This document shows positions 1 through 10,309 of a stretch of 64,000 nucleotides of DNA, piece after piece. The position numbers were made by a program, and so were the translations under genes. Position 1 is the stretch's first letter. Each line of letters starts with the position of its first letter. The stretch comes from Litorivita pollutaquae (GTDB lineage Bacteria > Pseudomonadota > Alphaproteobacteria > Rhodobacterales > Rhodobacteraceae): assembly GCF_003205515.1 (NCBI RefSeq), contig NZ_KZ826484.1, positions 210,262 to 274,261 on the forward strand, read 5' to 3'. Under the pieces are notes generated by a model. That model had not been told where the DNA came from and ran no database searches. It was given only the letters and a program-made list of their open reading frames with translations.

Positions 1-408
1 GGCCTGAATTTGTGTGACACCTGCTTGGTCATCCAGCGCATCCAAAAAGGCACCGCGCAAATGGCGATCCTCCATCATGTATCCCATCGGGCCTTCTTCG
101 ATCTCGGCGTGATCGAAATGCAGGCCGAGCGGCGATGGCCCCGCACCCGCATGCCCGTCGGACACTTTGATCTCTAACATCGGTTGGGCGTGGTCTTCGA
201 TCCTCTCCCAAATGCCGATCCGATCCAATAGACGCATCGACCCATGGGCCAACGCATAGGCGCGCCCGTCGAAGTCTTTGGCATGTCGGTCGGGGGCCGG
301 GAGGGCATCGATCACCGTGACCGAAAACCCCGCTTGGGCCAAGGGCAAGGCCAAAGCAGGACCGTTCAGGCCACCACCGACGATGGCGATATCGCTGTCA
401 TATGTCAT
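1..408 (-). CDS. UbiH/UbiF-family FAD-dependent hydroxylase, N-terminal part only (runs off left edge)
   Basis: The reverse strand translates from an ATG at 406-408 through 136 codons to the window edge without a stop, so the C-terminal two thirds are missing. The N-terminus carries the FAD-binding dinucleotide fold: a beta strand, then GGGLNGPALA, then the second strand ending in VTVID. A region around DFDGRAYAL follows, typical of the ubiquinone-biosynthesis monooxygenases UbiH/UbiF/Coq6, which hydroxylate the benzoquinone ring. Divergent from the amidase gene with 86 bases between the two starts. This order (hydroxylase, amidase, aminotransferase, ftsK) is one I recognise in Rhodobacterales. 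Which ring position is hydroxylated cannot be told from this fragment. Confidence 0.85.
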   Translation of the reverse strand, partial: MTYDSDIAIVGGGLNGPALALPLAQAGFSVTVIDALPAPDRHAKDFDGRAYALAHGSMRLLDRIGIWERIEDHAQPMLEIKVSDGHAGAGPSPLGLHFDHAEIEEGPMGYMMEDRHLRGAFLDALDDQAGVTQIQA

Positions 409-494
409 GCGTTTCAATATGGCCGCGCGCGCGGGATTGTCCATGCGGTTTTGCGCCGCTACGTTGATATTCGACGGATACGGAAGGGCGGACA

Positions 495-1826
495 ATGGAC
501 AAGGCATGGCAAGAGATGAGTGCGGCGGATCTGGGCCGCGAAATTGCGCGCGGTGAACTGGACCCGCGCGAGTTGACGGCGTATTTTCTCGACGCGATCG
601 CGGCACATGATTTTGGCCCGCGCATCTATGCCCGCACCACGGAAGACCGCGCAATGGCCGAAGCCGAAGCGGCCTTGAAACGCGCGAAAAACGGTTTGCG
701 GGTGTCCCCCTTGGATGGCGTGCCGGTCTCATGGAAGGATTTATTTGACAGCGCCGGTGTGGCGACCGAAGCAGGCTCGGCCTTGCTCAAGGGGCGCAGG
801 CCAGAGGCCGATGCCGAAGCGCTGCGCAACGGGGCGGCGATGGGTTTGATTTGCCTTGGCAAAACTCACATGAGCGAATTGGCGTTTTCGGGGCTGGGCC
901 TGAATCCGATGACTGCGACGCCGCCTTGTGTAAATGATTTGGCCGCCGTATCGGGCGGATCGTCCTCGGGGGCCGCGACCTCTGTGGCCTTTGGATTGGC
1001 GGCGGGGGCCATTGGGTCGGACACCGGCGGCTCCGTGCGTATTCCGGCAGCCTGGAATGATTTGGTCGGGCTTAAGACAACCTCGGGACGGGTCTCTCTC
1101 AAGGGCGTGGTGCCGTTGTGTAAACGGTATGATACAGTGGGGCCATTGGCGCGTACGGTGGAGGACGCGGCATTTTTGCTTGCCGCCATCGAGGGCGGAA
1201 AGCCCGCTGATTTGCGCGGTGCATCGCTGAAAGGCGCGCGGATTGCGGCCTTGCAAACCGCCGTGCTGGATGACGTGCGCGGCGCGCCGATGGCGGCGTA
1301 TCGTTCTGCGGTGGAGCGGTTGCAGGCGGCCGGCGCCGTCATCGACAAAATTGACGCGCCCGAAGTCGCCCGTGCGCTCGACCAGTCCGCCGTCAGTTTC
1401 ACAGCAGAGGCCTATGGGCTTTGGCGCGAGGCCATCGAGGCGGCACCAGAGAAAATGTATGGCCCTATTCTTGAGCGGTTCCGCTCCGGCGCGGCCTTCA
1501 CCGGTGCCGATTATGTCGCCGCGTGGGAGGTCCTTGCCGAATGCCGTGCGGTATGGAATGCGCGGGTGGCGGGATATGATGCAGTGCTCTTGCCAACCGC
1601 CCCGATCCTGCCGCCGGATATGGCCCGTTTGGAAACCGATGAGGGTTACTATGTCACTGAAAACATTTTGGCTTTACGCAACACTCGGGTGGCAAATGTT
1701 TTGGGGCTGTCGGCGATTACGCTGCCCACCGGCGTGCCATCATGCGGGGTGAGCTTGATGGGAAAACCCATGGGTGAAGAGGCTCTGTTGCGGGTGGCCT
1801 TCGCGGCCGAAGCCGCGCTGTCGTAA
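495..1826 (+). CDS. Amidase-signature family amidase
   Basis: A 443-residue protein of the amidase signature (GatA-like) family, which hydrolyses C-N amide bonds. The Ser-cisSer-Lys triad is visible: Lys81 in SWKDLFD, the cis-serine Ser156 in the GGSSSGA loop and the nucleophile Ser180 in GSDTGGSVRIPA. The length fits a free-standing amidase better than GatA (about 490 residues), and no gatB or gatC lies nearby, so I do not call it the glutamyl-tRNA amidotransferase subunit. The ATG at 495 follows a GGAAGGGCGG ribosome-binding site. The physiological substrate is unknown. Confidence 0.88.
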   Translation: MDKAWQEMSAADLGREIARGELDPRELTAYFLDAIAAHDFGPRIYARTTEDRAMAEAEAALKRAKNGLRVSPLDGVPVSWKDLFDSAGVATEAGSALLKGRRPEADAEALRNGAAMGLICLGKTHMSELAFSGLGLNPMTATPPCVNDLAAVSGGSSSGAATSVAFGLAAGAIGSDTGGSVRIPAAWNDLVGLKTTSGRVSLKGVVPLCKRYDTVGPLARTVEDAAFLLAAIEGGKPADLRGASLKGARIAALQTAVLDDVRGAPMAAYRSAVERLQAAGAVIDKIDAPEVARALDQSAVSFTAEAYGLWREAIEAAPEKMYGPILERFRSGAAFTGADYVAAWEVLAECRAVWNARVAGYDAVLLPTAPILPPDMARLETDEGYYVTENILALRNTRVANVLGLSAITLPTGVPSCGVSLMGKPMGEEALLRVAFAAEAALS

Positions 1827-2003
1827 CGGCAGGGGAGGGGACGAAGCTCCACGTTGCGACTTTTCTGTCACGCTCGGTAGGGGTCCGTCGATCAAAATGC
1901 CACAAAAACGCGCCTGACCGCTTCGGCATGCTGGACGGAGCGGCGGGGGGTGGTGTAGTTTCGATTCAAACGGGACGCCAATGATCCCGAAATTGAGGCA
2001 GTT

Positions 2004-3182
2004 ATGATGTTCCCCGAGCGGTTTTCGAACCTACCGGCCTATGCGTTTCCGCGTTTGCGGAGCCTTCTGGACGCGCATGCGCCCGGAGGTGAAGTCATGC
2101 ATATGACCATTGGTGAGCCTCAACACGCCTTTCCTGATTTTGTGCCGCAAATTTTGGCCGACAACGTGGCGGGATTTGCCAAATACCCGCCAAATGACGG
2201 AACGCCCGAATTGCTTGAAGCGATTTCTGGCTGGTTGAAGCGTCGTTTCGATGTGGCAATTCCCGACACCCAGATTATGGCGCTGAATGGCACGCGCGAG
2301 GGGCTTTATAACGCCTTGATGGCCCTTTGCCCCGAGCAGAAGAACGGCAAAACGCCGGTGGTTTTGGTGCCAAACCCGTTTTATCAAGTCTACATGGTCG
2401 CCTCCCTCGCGGTTGGGGCCGAGCCGGTCTTTGTACCCGCCACCCGTGACACCGGATTTTTGCCCGACTACGTCAGCCTGCCGAAGGAAATTTTGGAGCG
2501 CGTTGCGGTTGCCTATATCTGCACGCCGTCGAACCCCCAAGGCGCGGTCGCATCGCGCGACTACCTTGAGGAATTGATCGGGCTGGCCGAACGTTACGAT
2601 TTTCAGATTTTCGCCGACGAATGTTATTCTGAGATTTACCGCGACACGCCGCCGATCGGTGCGCTGACGGTGGCGCGTGATATGGGCGCGGATCCCGAAC
2701 GTGTGGTGGTGTTTCATTCGCTTTCGAAACGCTCGAACCTGCCGGGATTGCGGTCGGGGTTCATGGCGGGTGGGGAGCAAAGTATTGCCCGGGCGCGGCA
2801 ATTGCGCGCCTATGCCGGCGCGCCCTTGCCCTTGCCGTTGCAGCGCGTGGCTGAAGCCACGTGGCGCGACGAGGCGCATGTTGATGCAAGTCGCGCGCTC
2901 TACCAAGAGAAATATACCGTCGCCGACACCGTGTTTGCGGGGCTTGACGGATATCTGCCGCCCGAGGCGGGATTTTTCTTGTGGTTGCCCGTTGAGGACG
3001 GCGAAGAGGCGGCGATGAAGGCATGGACGCAAACCGGCGTCCGTGTGCTTCCGGGGGCATATTTGAGCAAAGACACCGGTGCGGACACGCCCGGTCAAAG
3101 ATATATCCGGGTCGCAATGGTGGCCCCAAAAGACGAGATGGAGCGCGGCCTGATCCGCCTGCGCGACTGTCTCTATGAGTAA
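2004..3182 (+). CDS. Class I/II PLP-dependent aminotransferase
   Basis: A 392-residue fold-type I aminotransferase. The PLP-binding lysine is Lys242 in [15 protein letters not shown]. The supporting residues are also visible: PSNPQG near 176-180, the cofactor-binding Asp205 in ADECYSE and Arg250 in the GLRSG loop. The N-terminal IGEP motif (37-40) and the YPPNDG loop (61-66) resemble succinyldiaminopimelate or aspartate/aromatic aminotransferases of the DapC/AspC type, but I cannot fix the substrate. The start has two consecutive ATG codons at 2004 and 2007. It ends 16 bases before my chosen ftsK start, so co-transcription with ftsK is likely. Confidence 0.88.
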   Translation: MMFPERFSNLPAYAFPRLRSLLDAHAPGGEVMHMTIGEPQHAFPDFVPQILADNVAGFAKYPPNDGTPELLEAISGWLKRRFDVAIPDTQIMALNGTREGLYNALMALCPEQKNGKTPVVLVPNPFYQVYMVASLAVGAEPVFVPATRDTGFLPDYVSLPKEILERVAVAYICTPSNPQGAVASRDYLEELIGLAERYDFQIFADECYSEIYRDTPPIGALTVARDMGADPERVVVFHSLSKRSNLPGLRSGFMAGGEQSIARARQLRAYAGAPLPLPLQRVAEATWRDEAHVDASRALYQEKYTVADTVFAGLDGYLPPEAGFFLWLPVEDGEEAAMKAWTQTGVRVLPGAYLSKDTGADTPGQRYIRVAMVAPKDEMERGLIRLRDCLYE

Positions 3183-3198
3183 AAAAGGCGAGGCACGA

Positions 3199-6100
3199 AT
3201 GGCTTATCAGGCACGCGGACGTGATCCGCTTTTTGACAGCAACATGCAGGCGGCGATTGAAAAGCGCGGTAAGGAATTGCTGGGTCTTGGCTTGATGTTT
3301 GTCGGGCTGTTGGCGGCTGCGATGATTTATTCCTATTCGCCCGACGATCCCAATTTCATGATGGCGACGGATGCGCCGGTGAAAAACTGGCTGGGCCGGA
3401 TCGGTGCGTCGATCGCTGCACCGCTGTTGATGATTGTTGGTCTTGGGACATGGGCTGTGGCCTTGGTTTTGCTGGCATGGGGCGCGCGATTTGCGCTGCA
3501 TCGCGGACAGGAGCGCGCCATGGGTCGCGTGATTTTCGCGCCGATCTGGATCGCGGTTGTGTCGGTCTATGCCGCAAGCCTGACCCCGGGAGATCTCTGG
3601 GGGCAAACCCATGATTTCGGTCTTGGCGGTCATTTTGGCGATACGGTTCTGAGCGCGCTTTTCGTGGCGCTGCCGTTTGGAAATGTCTTTGCTGTCAAAC
3701 TCCTGTCGCTGATCTTTTTCGCGGCAACTTTGACTGTCGGTGCCTTTGTCCTTGGCTTTACCAAACTTGAGCTGGCCCGCATCGGCCGGTTTCTCTTGGT
3801 AGGCTTGATTATGTCCTATGCGATGTTGTTGAACGCATTGGGGCGCGGTGCAAAAGGTGCACGTACTGCGGCTGCGGCGTTGAAAGAGAAAACCGCTGCC
3901 CGCCGTGCCGCACGCGCCGAGTGGCGCGCAGAAGAGGCCGCATGGTTGGCGCAGCAAGAGGCTGAAATGGCGGCTGCGCATCCGGCGCAAACCCAAGCGG
4001 CCCCGGCGGTGCACCGGCATGCTTACGGTGCTGAGGCTACGGTGCCTTATGGGGCGGACGACGGGACGGGCGGTTATGATGACGGCTCGTTAATCGAAGA
4101 ATCCGCACCGCAACGGGCGGAAAAACCCAGCCTTCTGTCGCGGATGCCAACATTGATCAAACGCGCCGACCCCGCGCCGATGCCGGAACCTGAATTGGTC
4201 GAGCCGCAGGCGCTTGAGTATCACGATATGGACCCGGCCCAAGGGGATGCGCGCATTAAGGCGAAAATCGCCGATGCGGTGAAAAGCCGCGTGCGTTCTG
4301 GCGGCGCGCTGACCCCGCCGCCTTCCGCGCCGTTGACCCGTGGCCGTGGCCACGGTCCGCAACCGTTGTTGTTGAACGCCGGTTCCAACGGTCCGCAGGC
4401 CGGATTGCCGCCGGAGCCGCCTTTGACGGCGGCGCATGTGGCGGGTCATGCCGCGACGCAGGCCGCCGCGCCAATGGCAGCCGATGCTGCTGCCGGTCCT
4501 TTGTCGATGCAGATGACACCAGCCGCCGATGCGCCGATGGGGCAGGATGCGCCGTTGCAAGAAGCGGTGCCGACAGAACGCTACGCCGAGGCCACGCCGC
4601 GCATTTATGATGGTGGGTATACGGACGACATCGCGCCGATCCCTGCCGATACGGTGCCTGCGCCCCATGTGCCCGAAGACCATCACAGCTTTAGCGCGCA
4701 GGGCTATGTCCCCGGCGCGGCGGGCACCGATACCGGGCCGATTCCGGTGCCGGAAGCCAAGAAAGTTGTGCAGCATACGCCGCGCAAAGCCCCGCAAAAA
4801 TCCACCCGTGCCAAAGCCGAAGCACAGCCGTCGTTGCAATTCGAAGACAGCGGCACAGACTTCGAATTGCCGCCTTTGCAACTTTTGTCCAACGCCCAAC
4901 CGACAGAACATCATCACCTTTCTGACGAGGCGCTGGAAGAAAACGCGCGGATGCTGGAAAGTGTTCTGGATGACTATGGCGTCAAAGGCGAGATCGTCTC
5001 GGTGCGGCCCGGCCCTGTGGTCACCATGTATGAATTGGAACCGGCTCCCGGTTTGAAGGCCTCGCGTGTTATTGGTCTTGCCGATGATATTGCCCGTTCG
5101 ATGAGCGCCCTATCCGCACGGGTGTCGACCGTGCCGGGGCGGTCGGTAATCGGGATCGAATTGCCCAATGATCACCGCGAAATGGTTAGCTTCCGCGAGA
5201 TTCTGTCGAGCCGCGAATATGGCGACGGCACCCAAAAATTGCCGCTGGCCTTGGGCAAGGATATTGGCGGCGATCCTGTGGTCGCCAACCTTGCCAAGAT
5301 GCCTCACCTGTTGATTGCGGGGACCACCGGTTCGGGGAAATCCGTGGCGATCAACACGATGATCCTGTCGCTTCTTTATAAGCTGACGCCGGATGAATGC
5401 CGTTTGATCATGATTGATCCCAAGATGTTGGAATTGTCGGTTTATGACGGCATCCCGCATCTTCTAAGCCCCGTTGTGACCGACCCGAAAAAGGCCGTCG
5501 TCGCATTGAAATGGGTCGTGGGCGAGATGGAAGAACGCTATCGCAAGATGTCGAAAATGGGCGTGCGTAACATCGACGGTTACAATGGCCGCGTTGCCGA
5601 TGCATTGGCCAAGGGCGAAATGTTCACCCGCACGGTGCAAACCGGTTTTGACGATGAGACCGGCGAGCCGGTGTTCGAGACCGAAGAAAACCAGCCCGAG
5701 AAAATGCCATATATCGTGGTGGTCGTCGACGAGATGGCCGATTTGATGATGGTCGCGGGCAAGGAAATCGAAGCCTGCATCCAGCGCCTCGCACAGATGG
5801 CGCGGGCATCGGGCATCCATTTGATCATGGCGACACAGCGTCCCTCGGTCGATGTGATCACCGGCACGATCAAGGCCAACTTCCCGACGCGGATTTCTTT
5901 TCAGGTGACCTCGAAAATCGACAGCCGCACGATCTTGGGCGAAATGGGAGCCGAACAATTGCTGGGCATGGGAGACATGCTTTATATGGCCGGTGGTGCG
6001 CGGATCACCCGGTGTCATGGCCCGTTTGTGTCCGATGAGGAAGTCGAAGAGGTGGTCAACCATTTGAAATCCTACGGGCCACCTTCCTATATCGGTGGCG

Positions 6101-6375
6101 TGGTCGAGGGACCGCCTGAAGGCCGCGAAAGCGATATTGACGCGGTGCTGGGTCTCAATACCGGCGGCAATACCGATGGCGAGGATGCGCTCTATGACAC
6201 CGCCGTGGCGATCGTCATCAAGGATCGCAAATGCTCGACCTCTTATATCCAACGAAAATTGGCGATCGGATATAACAAGGCCGCGCGTCTGGTTGAGCAG
6301 ATGGAGGACGAAGGTGTCGTTTCCTCGGCCAACCACGTTGGCAAGCGTGAAATTTTGGTGCCCGAGCAGCATTAA
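3199..6375 (+). CDS. ftsK: DNA translocase FtsK
   Basis: A 1058-residue FtsK/SpoIIIE translocase, which moves chromosome ends across the closing septum and activates XerCD recombination at dif. An N-terminal membrane domain with about four helices (residues 25-200) is followed by a low-complexity Ala/Pro-rich linker (about 220-560) and the motor. Walker A GTTGSGKS is near residue 707 and Walker [11 protein letters not shown] near 840. The C-terminal gamma winged helix (about 995-1058) contains the [11 protein letters not shown] helix that reads KOPS sites. An in-frame ATG at 3175 overlaps the upstream stop. I prefer 3199 because AAGGCGAGG lies just before it and the product then begins [14 protein letters not shown], the usual family N-terminus. 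Confidence 0.95.
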   Translation: MAYQARGRDPLFDSNMQAAIEKRGKELLGLGLMFVGLLAAAMIYSYSPDDPNFMMATDAPVKNWLGRIGASIAAPLLMIVGLGTWAVALVLLAWGARFALHRGQERAMGRVIFAPIWIAVVSVYAASLTPGDLWGQTHDFGLGGHFGDTVLSALFVALPFGNVFAVKLLSLIFFAATLTVGAFVLGFTKLELARIGRFLLVGLIMSYAMLLNALGRGAKGARTAAAALKEKTAARRAARAEWRAEEAAWLAQQEAEMAAAHPAQTQAAPAVHRHAYGAEATVPYGADDGTGGYDDGSLIEESAPQRAEKPSLLSRMPTLIKRADPAPMPEPELVEPQALEYHDMDPAQGDARIKAKIADAVKSRVRSGGALTPPPSAPLTRGRGHGPQPLLLNAGSNGPQAGLPPEPPLTAAHVAGHAATQAAAPMAADAAAGPLSMQMTPAADAPMGQDAPLQEAVPTERYAEATPRIYDGGYTDDIAPIPADTVPAPHVPEDHHSFSAQGYVPGAAGTDTGPIPVPEAKKVVQHTPRKAPQKSTRAKAEAQPSLQFEDSGTDFELPPLQLLSNAQPTEHHHLSDEALEENARMLESVLDDYGVKGEIVSVRPGPVVTMYELEPAPGLKASRVIGLADDIARSMSALSARVSTVPGRSVIGIELPNDHREMVSFREILSSREYGDGTQKLPLALGKDIGGDPVVANLAKMPHLLIAGTTGSGKSVAINTMILSLLYKLTPDECRLIMIDPKMLELSVYDGIPHLLSPVVTDPKKAVVALKWVVGEMEERYRKMSKMGVRNIDGYNGRVADALAKGEMFTRTVQTGFDDETGEPVFETEENQPEKMPYIVVVVDEMADLMMVAGKEIEACIQRLAQMARASGIHLIMATQRPSVDVITGTIKANFPTRISFQVTSKIDSRTILGEMGAEQLLGMGDMLYMAGGARITRCHGPFVSDEEVEEVVNHLKSYGPPSYIGGVVEGPPEGRESDIDAVLGLNTGGNTDGEDALYDTAVAIVIKDRKCSTSYIQRKLAIGYNKAARLVEQMEDEGVVSSANHVGKREILVPEQH

Positions 6376-6397
6376 GCCGCAGGCTCACGTAGATATG

Positions 6398-6434
6398 AAA
6401 GGGCAGCTTACCCGCGCGGGGGGCTGCCCTTTTT
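6398..6434 (+). terminator. Rho-independent terminator after ftsK
   Basis: A perfect 10-bp stem, AAAGGGCAGC with GCTGCCCTTT, encloses a GC-rich loop and runs into five T residues. It lies 23 bases after the ftsK stop. Confidence 0.85.
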
Positions 6435-6555
6435 CCATCCTGCGCGCCATGTCGCACATGTGATGAATTGCGAGGTGCGCAAGCCCGCACACCACCCTAT
6501 ATTGAGCCAAGCATAATTTTCCGGATCAAAGCCGGATCAAAGAAAGGGTCTGCCG

Positions 6556-7167
6556 ATGGTATTTTTTTCCGCTCTTCGTGCTGCTGTTCTGGCGGTGCCT
6601 GCGGCCTTGATATTGGCCATGCCGGCGCAGGCTGATAAACTGCCGCTGTCGCGTATTTCCAACTACCTCAATGCATTGAAAACCGCCCAAGGCGATTTCA
6701 CACAGATCAATGAGGATGGCACGATCAGCACCGGAAAAATCTATATCAAACGTCCGGGGCGCATCCGGTTCGAATATGCGCCGCCGCAAGAGTTGTTGGT
6801 TCTGGCCTCTGGGGGGGCTGTGGCGATTCATGACCCCAAGGGCTCGACCGAAACCTATCCATTGAACAAAACGCCGCTGTCTTTGATCCTTGCGCAGACG
6901 GTCGACCTTGGCCGTGCGCAAATGGTTGTGGGTCATACATCGGATGGCAAAACCACCACCGTGCGTGCCCAAGACCCCGAGCATCCCGAATATGGCAGCA
7001 TTGATCTGATCTTTACCGATAACCCCGTGCAGTTGCGTCAATGGGTGATCCACGACGAAGGCGGGTCCGCGACGACCGTGGTCTTGGGGGAGCTGAAATC
7101 CGGCGTCGCGCTCGGCAGCGGGTTGTTTAATATCCAAGTGCAGACCCGCAGTATGGGCGGCCAATAG
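6556..7167 (+). CDS. lolA: Outer-membrane lipoprotein carrier protein LolA
   Basis: A 203-residue periplasmic chaperone that ferries lipoproteins from LolCDE to the outer membrane. A Sec signal peptide spans about residues 1-27, with predicted cleavage after AMPAQA. The mature start (LSRISNYLNALKTAQGDFTQ) and the IYIKRPGRIRFEY strand are characteristic LolA sequence. The ATG at 6556 follows AAAGGG at good spacing. It is the usual neighbour of ftsK in alphaproteobacteria, although the terminator between them argues for a separate promoter. Confidence 0.93.
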   Translation: MVFFSALRAAVLAVPAALILAMPAQADKLPLSRISNYLNALKTAQGDFTQINEDGTISTGKIYIKRPGRIRFEYAPPQELLVLASGGAVAIHDPKGSTETYPLNKTPLSLILAQTVDLGRAQMVVGHTSDGKTTTVRAQDPEHPEYGSIDLIFTDNPVQLRQWVIHDEGGSATTVVLGELKSGVALGSGLFNIQVQTRSMGGQ

Positions 7168-7225
7168 GCGGGGTCAAATCCAAAATGCGTGTCTGCAAGC
7201 ACGCCTGCGGTGAGGAGCATCGAGA

Positions 7226-7645
7226 ATGATTGCCTATGTCACTGTTGGGTCGGATGACATCGCGCGGGCGAAACGGTTTTATTCGGCGTTCCTGCCGGCT
7301 CTGGGTTACCACCTGAAGGAAGGGCCCGAGGGGTTGAGTTATGCGCTGCCGCGAAAGCCGGGGCAGCCTGTGACCCTGCCGGATTTTTATGTCAAGCCGC
7401 CCTTCGATGGACGTCCCGCCGCAGCGGGGAACGGGGGCATGACTGCATTCGAGGCACATACTCAAAAGCAGGTGCGCGGTCTACATTCTGCGGCACTTGC
7501 CGACGGAGGTTCGGACGAAGGCTCACCGGGTTTTCGCGCATCCTATGGCCCCCGATTTTATGTCGCCTATCTTCGCGATCCTCAAGGGAACAAGATCGCG
7601 TTGTTCTCCTGCAATCCAAACGAGCCCGGGCGCGACGATGATTAG
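7226..7645 (+). CDS. VOC superfamily (glyoxalase/bleomycin-resistance fold) protein
   Basis: A 139-residue protein of one vicinal-oxygen-chelate unit made of two beta-alpha-beta-beta-beta modules. The first opens with YVTVGSDDIARAKRFYSAFL; the second ends with FYVAYLRDPQGNKIALF, the typical closing strand in which the final Asp-Pro-Gly/Glu turn precedes a metal-ligand position. The usual terminal Glu ligand is not obvious, so metal binding is uncertain. GAGGAG precedes the ATG. Gap to lolA is 58 bases, so the two may share a transcript. No substrate can be inferred. Confidence 0.85.
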   Translation: MIAYVTVGSDDIARAKRFYSAFLPALGYHLKEGPEGLSYALPRKPGQPVTLPDFYVKPPFDGRPAAAGNGGMTAFEAHTQKQVRGLHSAALADGGSDEGSPGFRASYGPRFYVAYLRDPQGNKIALFSCNPNEPGRDDD

Positions 7646-7726
7646 CTTGTGGCGCAGCACCGGTTTTAAGCCTCTTTGGCACCTGTGCGTGCGCCGCTGA
7701 CCGCGTCCAGGCCTAGGAAAAACATG

Positions 7727-7763
7727 AAAAAAGGGCCGCCGGAAATACCGCAGCGACCCTTTT
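7727..7763. terminator. Bidirectional terminator between convergent genes
   Basis: An A-run followed by GGG pairs with CCC followed by a T-run, with an internal CGC/GCG pairing. It works in both directions and sits between the VOC gene (+) and the transglycosylase-like gene (-). Confidence 0.65.
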
Positions 7764-7798
7764 ATATGTGTAACCCTATCGGTGTAGTTCAGCGGCGA

Positions 7799-8389
7799 TC
7801 AACGTCCCCGCACGCGGCAACTGGCCAATTGCTGTTCATAGGTGATGGACCGCGCACCGACCTCTCCGGCGACCCGCAATAGCCACGGTTTGGCATTGTA
7901 GGAGCCGCGGTTATATCCGGTGTGACCCTCGTGATAAGCGAGGTATTGCCCCCGCGCATCGTTAAGCGGGATGCCGTTGCGTTCGCGGGTCTGGTTCATA
8001 TACCAACCCATGAAATCCGCCGCATCGTCGATCCGGTCGCGTTTGGAGCTGAAGCGGCGGGTGTCTGCGCGATATTCGTCCCAAGTCGCATCAAGCGCCT
8101 GAGAATAACCATAGGCCGAGCTTTGCCGCCCCATTGGTAGCACGCCTAGCACATAGCGGTACGGTGTGCGGGCATTGCCGATGAATTTGCTTTCTTGATA
8201 GATCATGGCCATCAAAACATGCGGCTGCACGCCCCAACGGCGTTCGGCCTGTCTGAAGGCACTCATATAGGTCGGGCGCTGCTTGAGGATTGAACAGGCA
8301 TTGTCCAAATTGCGCGGCGCGGAAAAATTCCCGCCCCCGCATGAGGCCAACAAGGCAATCATCAATATCGCGCGAAGAGTTCTGCTCAT
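7799..8389 (-). CDS. Lytic transglycosylase (SLT domain) lipoprotein
   Basis: A 196-residue protein with a lipoprotein signal, LLASC, with the acylated Cys at residue 17. The SLT/lysozyme-like domain shows the catalytic Glu in MAMIYQESKF and the SAYGYSQAL and AYHEGHTGY segments of family 1 lytic transglycosylases, which cleave peptidoglycan to 1,6-anhydro products. This predicts an outer-membrane-anchored murein enzyme. I chose the ATG at 8389 because it gives a compact lipoprotein signal; an in-frame ATG at 8410 would add seven residues and has a GGGGA site upstream. Confidence 0.85.
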   Translation of the reverse strand: MSRTLRAILMIALLASCGGGNFSAPRNLDNACSILKQRPTYMSAFRQAERRWGVQPHVLMAMIYQESKFIGNARTPYRYVLGVLPMGRQSSAYGYSQALDATWDEYRADTRRFSSKRDRIDDAADFMGWYMNQTRERNGIPLNDARGQYLAYHEGHTGYNRGSYNAKPWLLRVAGEVGARSITYEQQLASCRVRGR

Positions 8390-8499
8390 CTGCCTCTCGC
8401 TTTTTGTCATGCGGTGTTTCCCCGCGTTTGAGGGGGTTATAGCGCAATTTTGGTGCGGTTGAAATCCTGTTTTGCGCAGCGCGGCGGGAATGTGCCGCG

Positions 8500-9381
8500 T
8501 CAGAGCAGCATCGCCAACAGCAGTGGAATCGCCAGCACCGACATCAAGGTCGAGACCACGACAAGCCCCGCCACCGCATCCGCATCGGCGCCGTATTTTT
8601 CCGCCAAGAGATAAGAGGTGACGGCGACCGGCGTGCCGACTTGCATCAACAGAACCGCAAAGGCGGTATCATCCAAGGCGAACCAACGTCCGACTCCCCA
8701 TGCGATGCCAACACAAATTACCAGTTTGAGAGCCGATATTGCGATGGCCTGCAACGTCCGGCCGGGTGTCAAACGCGCCACTGCCACGCCAAGGGTGATG
8801 AGCATGATCGGGATTGCCATTTGACCGATCAATTCCAGCGTGTTGGTCAAAAAACGCGGTGTCTCCCAGCCTTGCCACAAGAATAGCCCGCCCAGAAGCG
8901 TGGCCCAAACCAACGGTTCTTTGAGCACTCTGGTCAGGCTGCCACCACCTGCGACGACCCAGATGCCAAAGGTGAATGACCAAATGGCCATGATCGCAAA
9001 AACCACCACCGCATAGCCAAGCCCGGTTTCGCCAAAGGCAAATAATGCCAAGGGCAGACCCAGATTGCCGGTATTGCCAAAGATCACCGGCGCCAGATAG
9101 GTGCGCATTTTCAACCGCAACAGCATCATCAACCCGGCCGCTGCGACGGTGATCGCGCCATAGGCCACAATCGAGGCCAAAGAAAGCGTTGCCAAAGCCG
9201 CCGGATCGACCTCGGTTTTCATCAATGCGGTGAAGATCAAACAGGGCGTCGCGAACGTCATCGCCAGCTGCGTGACAAATTCGAGGCGGTATTCAAACCC
9301 TGCTTTGACCCATCCAAAGCCGATGGTTGCCAAAATAAACACCGGAGCGGTGATTTCTAAGACTGTCAGAGCAAGGTTCAC
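8500..9381 (-). CDS. AEC (auxin efflux carrier) family permease
   Basis: A 293-residue integral membrane protein with about ten hydrophobic helices arranged as two repeats of five, as in the AEC/BART superfamily. FGNTGNLGLPLALFAFG (about residues 106-122) is the conserved first crossover motif; MQVGTPVAVTSYLLAEKYG marks the second half. Bacterial members export or import malate, malonate and other small organic anions, but the substrate here is unknown. It is divergent from hspQ, and the 84-base gap must hold both promoters. Confidence 0.88.
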   Translation of the reverse strand: MNLALTVLEITAPVFILATIGFGWVKAGFEYRLEFVTQLAMTFATPCLIFTALMKTEVDPAALATLSLASIVAYGAITVAAAGLMMLLRLKMRTYLAPVIFGNTGNLGLPLALFAFGETGLGYAVVVFAIMAIWSFTFGIWVVAGGGSLTRVLKEPLVWATLLGGLFLWQGWETPRFLTNTLELIGQMAIPIMLITLGVAVARLTPGRTLQAIAISALKLVICVGIAWGVGRWFALDDTAFAVLLMQVGTPVAVTSYLLAEKYGADADAVAGLVVVSTLMSVLAIPLLLAMLL

Positions 9382-9465
9382 AGACTGTTTCCCTTAAAAT
9401 TAGGTGAAATATTGGACATTACCCTTTGTAAATGATTACTAACACCTGTTAGGGGCTGCAATGCT

Positions 9466-9792
9466 ATGTTGAAAACACGAGCCAAATACCACCTCGGGCA
9501 GGTTGTCCGGCATAAAAAACACCCGTTTCGCGGGGTGGTTTTTGATGTCGACCCGCAATTCAACAACACCGAAGAATGGTATGCGGCAATCCCCGAAGAC
9601 AGCCGGCCACGACGCGAACAGCCGTTTTATCATCTGCTCGCCGAAAACGATCAAAGCTATTACGTCGCCTATGTGTCCGAGCAAAACCTTGTGGCGGATT
9701 ACTCTGGCGAGCCGGTCGATCATCCTGACATTCCCGACCTCTTCGGTCCGTTCGAAGACGGGCTATATCCGCTGCACTTCCAACTGAACTGA
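9466..9792 (+). CDS. hspQ: Heat shock protein HspQ
   Basis: A 108-residue small protein matching HspQ over its length. It has the N-terminal KYHLGQVVRHKKHPFRGVVF beta barrel, the EEWYAAIPEDSRPRREQPFYHLLAE stretch and the C-terminal SEQNLVADYSGEPVDHPDI segment. In enterobacteria HspQ binds hemimethylated oriC DNA and is a specificity enhancer and substrate of Lon protease. I see no obvious heat-shock sigma factor site in the upstream 84 bases. Monocistronic by layout. Confidence 0.92.
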   Translation: MLKTRAKYHLGQVVRHKKHPFRGVVFDVDPQFNNTEEWYAAIPEDSRPRREQPFYHLLAENDQSYYVAYVSEQNLVADYSGEPVDHPDIPDLFGPFEDGLYPLHFQLN

Positions 9793-10248
9793 TGTCTGCG
9801 GGCGATCTGTGACGTCAGTTCGCCAAGGATGCGTTTGCCCGCGCGAGTGTTGAGGGCCAGCGTCCAAACCTGCCCCCCCCTATAAATCCGTGAGGACGAG
9901 CCGCATTGATCCGCGAAAATGCGCTGCGCATTCCTCCGATGGCGCGAAAGCCCTGCAGATCGAAAGCTCTTAGATGTTGCCATGTGGTGGCGCGAGATCT
10001 TTTTTGGGGGGGGGGTAAGTCCCCGGCGTCGCGCACTGGGTGGGGGCTGTTGAAACGCGACGCCGAGGGAAGCTATATGCAGCTACCCGTCCTATGTGGC
10101 ATTTGTTTCGGGCGGGAATGCGAAGTGAATCGGGCCATTCTGCGGCGTTTGGCTTTTTTGCGGCCGCCGCGAAAGTTATCCAGCGCAGCGCCCAGATTGA
10201 AAGGCCATGCTGGTGGCGCCGCTTTTTGACGGCACAACATGCGGATAG
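9793..10248. other. Gene-free stretch with long homopolymers and a stem-loop
   Basis: No reading frame here resembles a protein. It contains a C8 run (9873-9880), a T6G10 run (10000-10015) and an inverted repeat, GGCGTCGCG at 10025-10033 with CGCGACGCC at 10056-10064, around a 22-base loop. There is no T-tract after that stem, so it is not an obvious terminator. Confidence 0.6.
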
Positions 10249-10280
10249 AATAAAAAGCCCCCAAGGCTAAGCATGGGGGT
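10249..10280 (-). terminator. Rho-independent terminator for the STAS/anti-sigma operon
   Basis: Read on the minus strand, CCCCCA pairs with TGGGGG (the loop has its own weak pairing), followed by CTTTTTATT. It lies about 30 bases after the stop of the anti-sigma gene. Confidence 0.75.
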
Positions 10281-10309
10281 TGGGCAGTCATTGACCAAGG
10301 GGCGGGCGT

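Noticed and set aside
495..1826. GatA subunit of Glu-tRNA amidotransferase
   Set aside because: The protein is shorter than GatA, no gatB or gatC is near, and many stand-alone amidases share the signature.
2761..4020. 419-codon open frame antisense to the aminotransferase end and ftsK start
   Set aside because: It spans the junction of two good genes and encodes a Gln/Arg-rich sequence without features.
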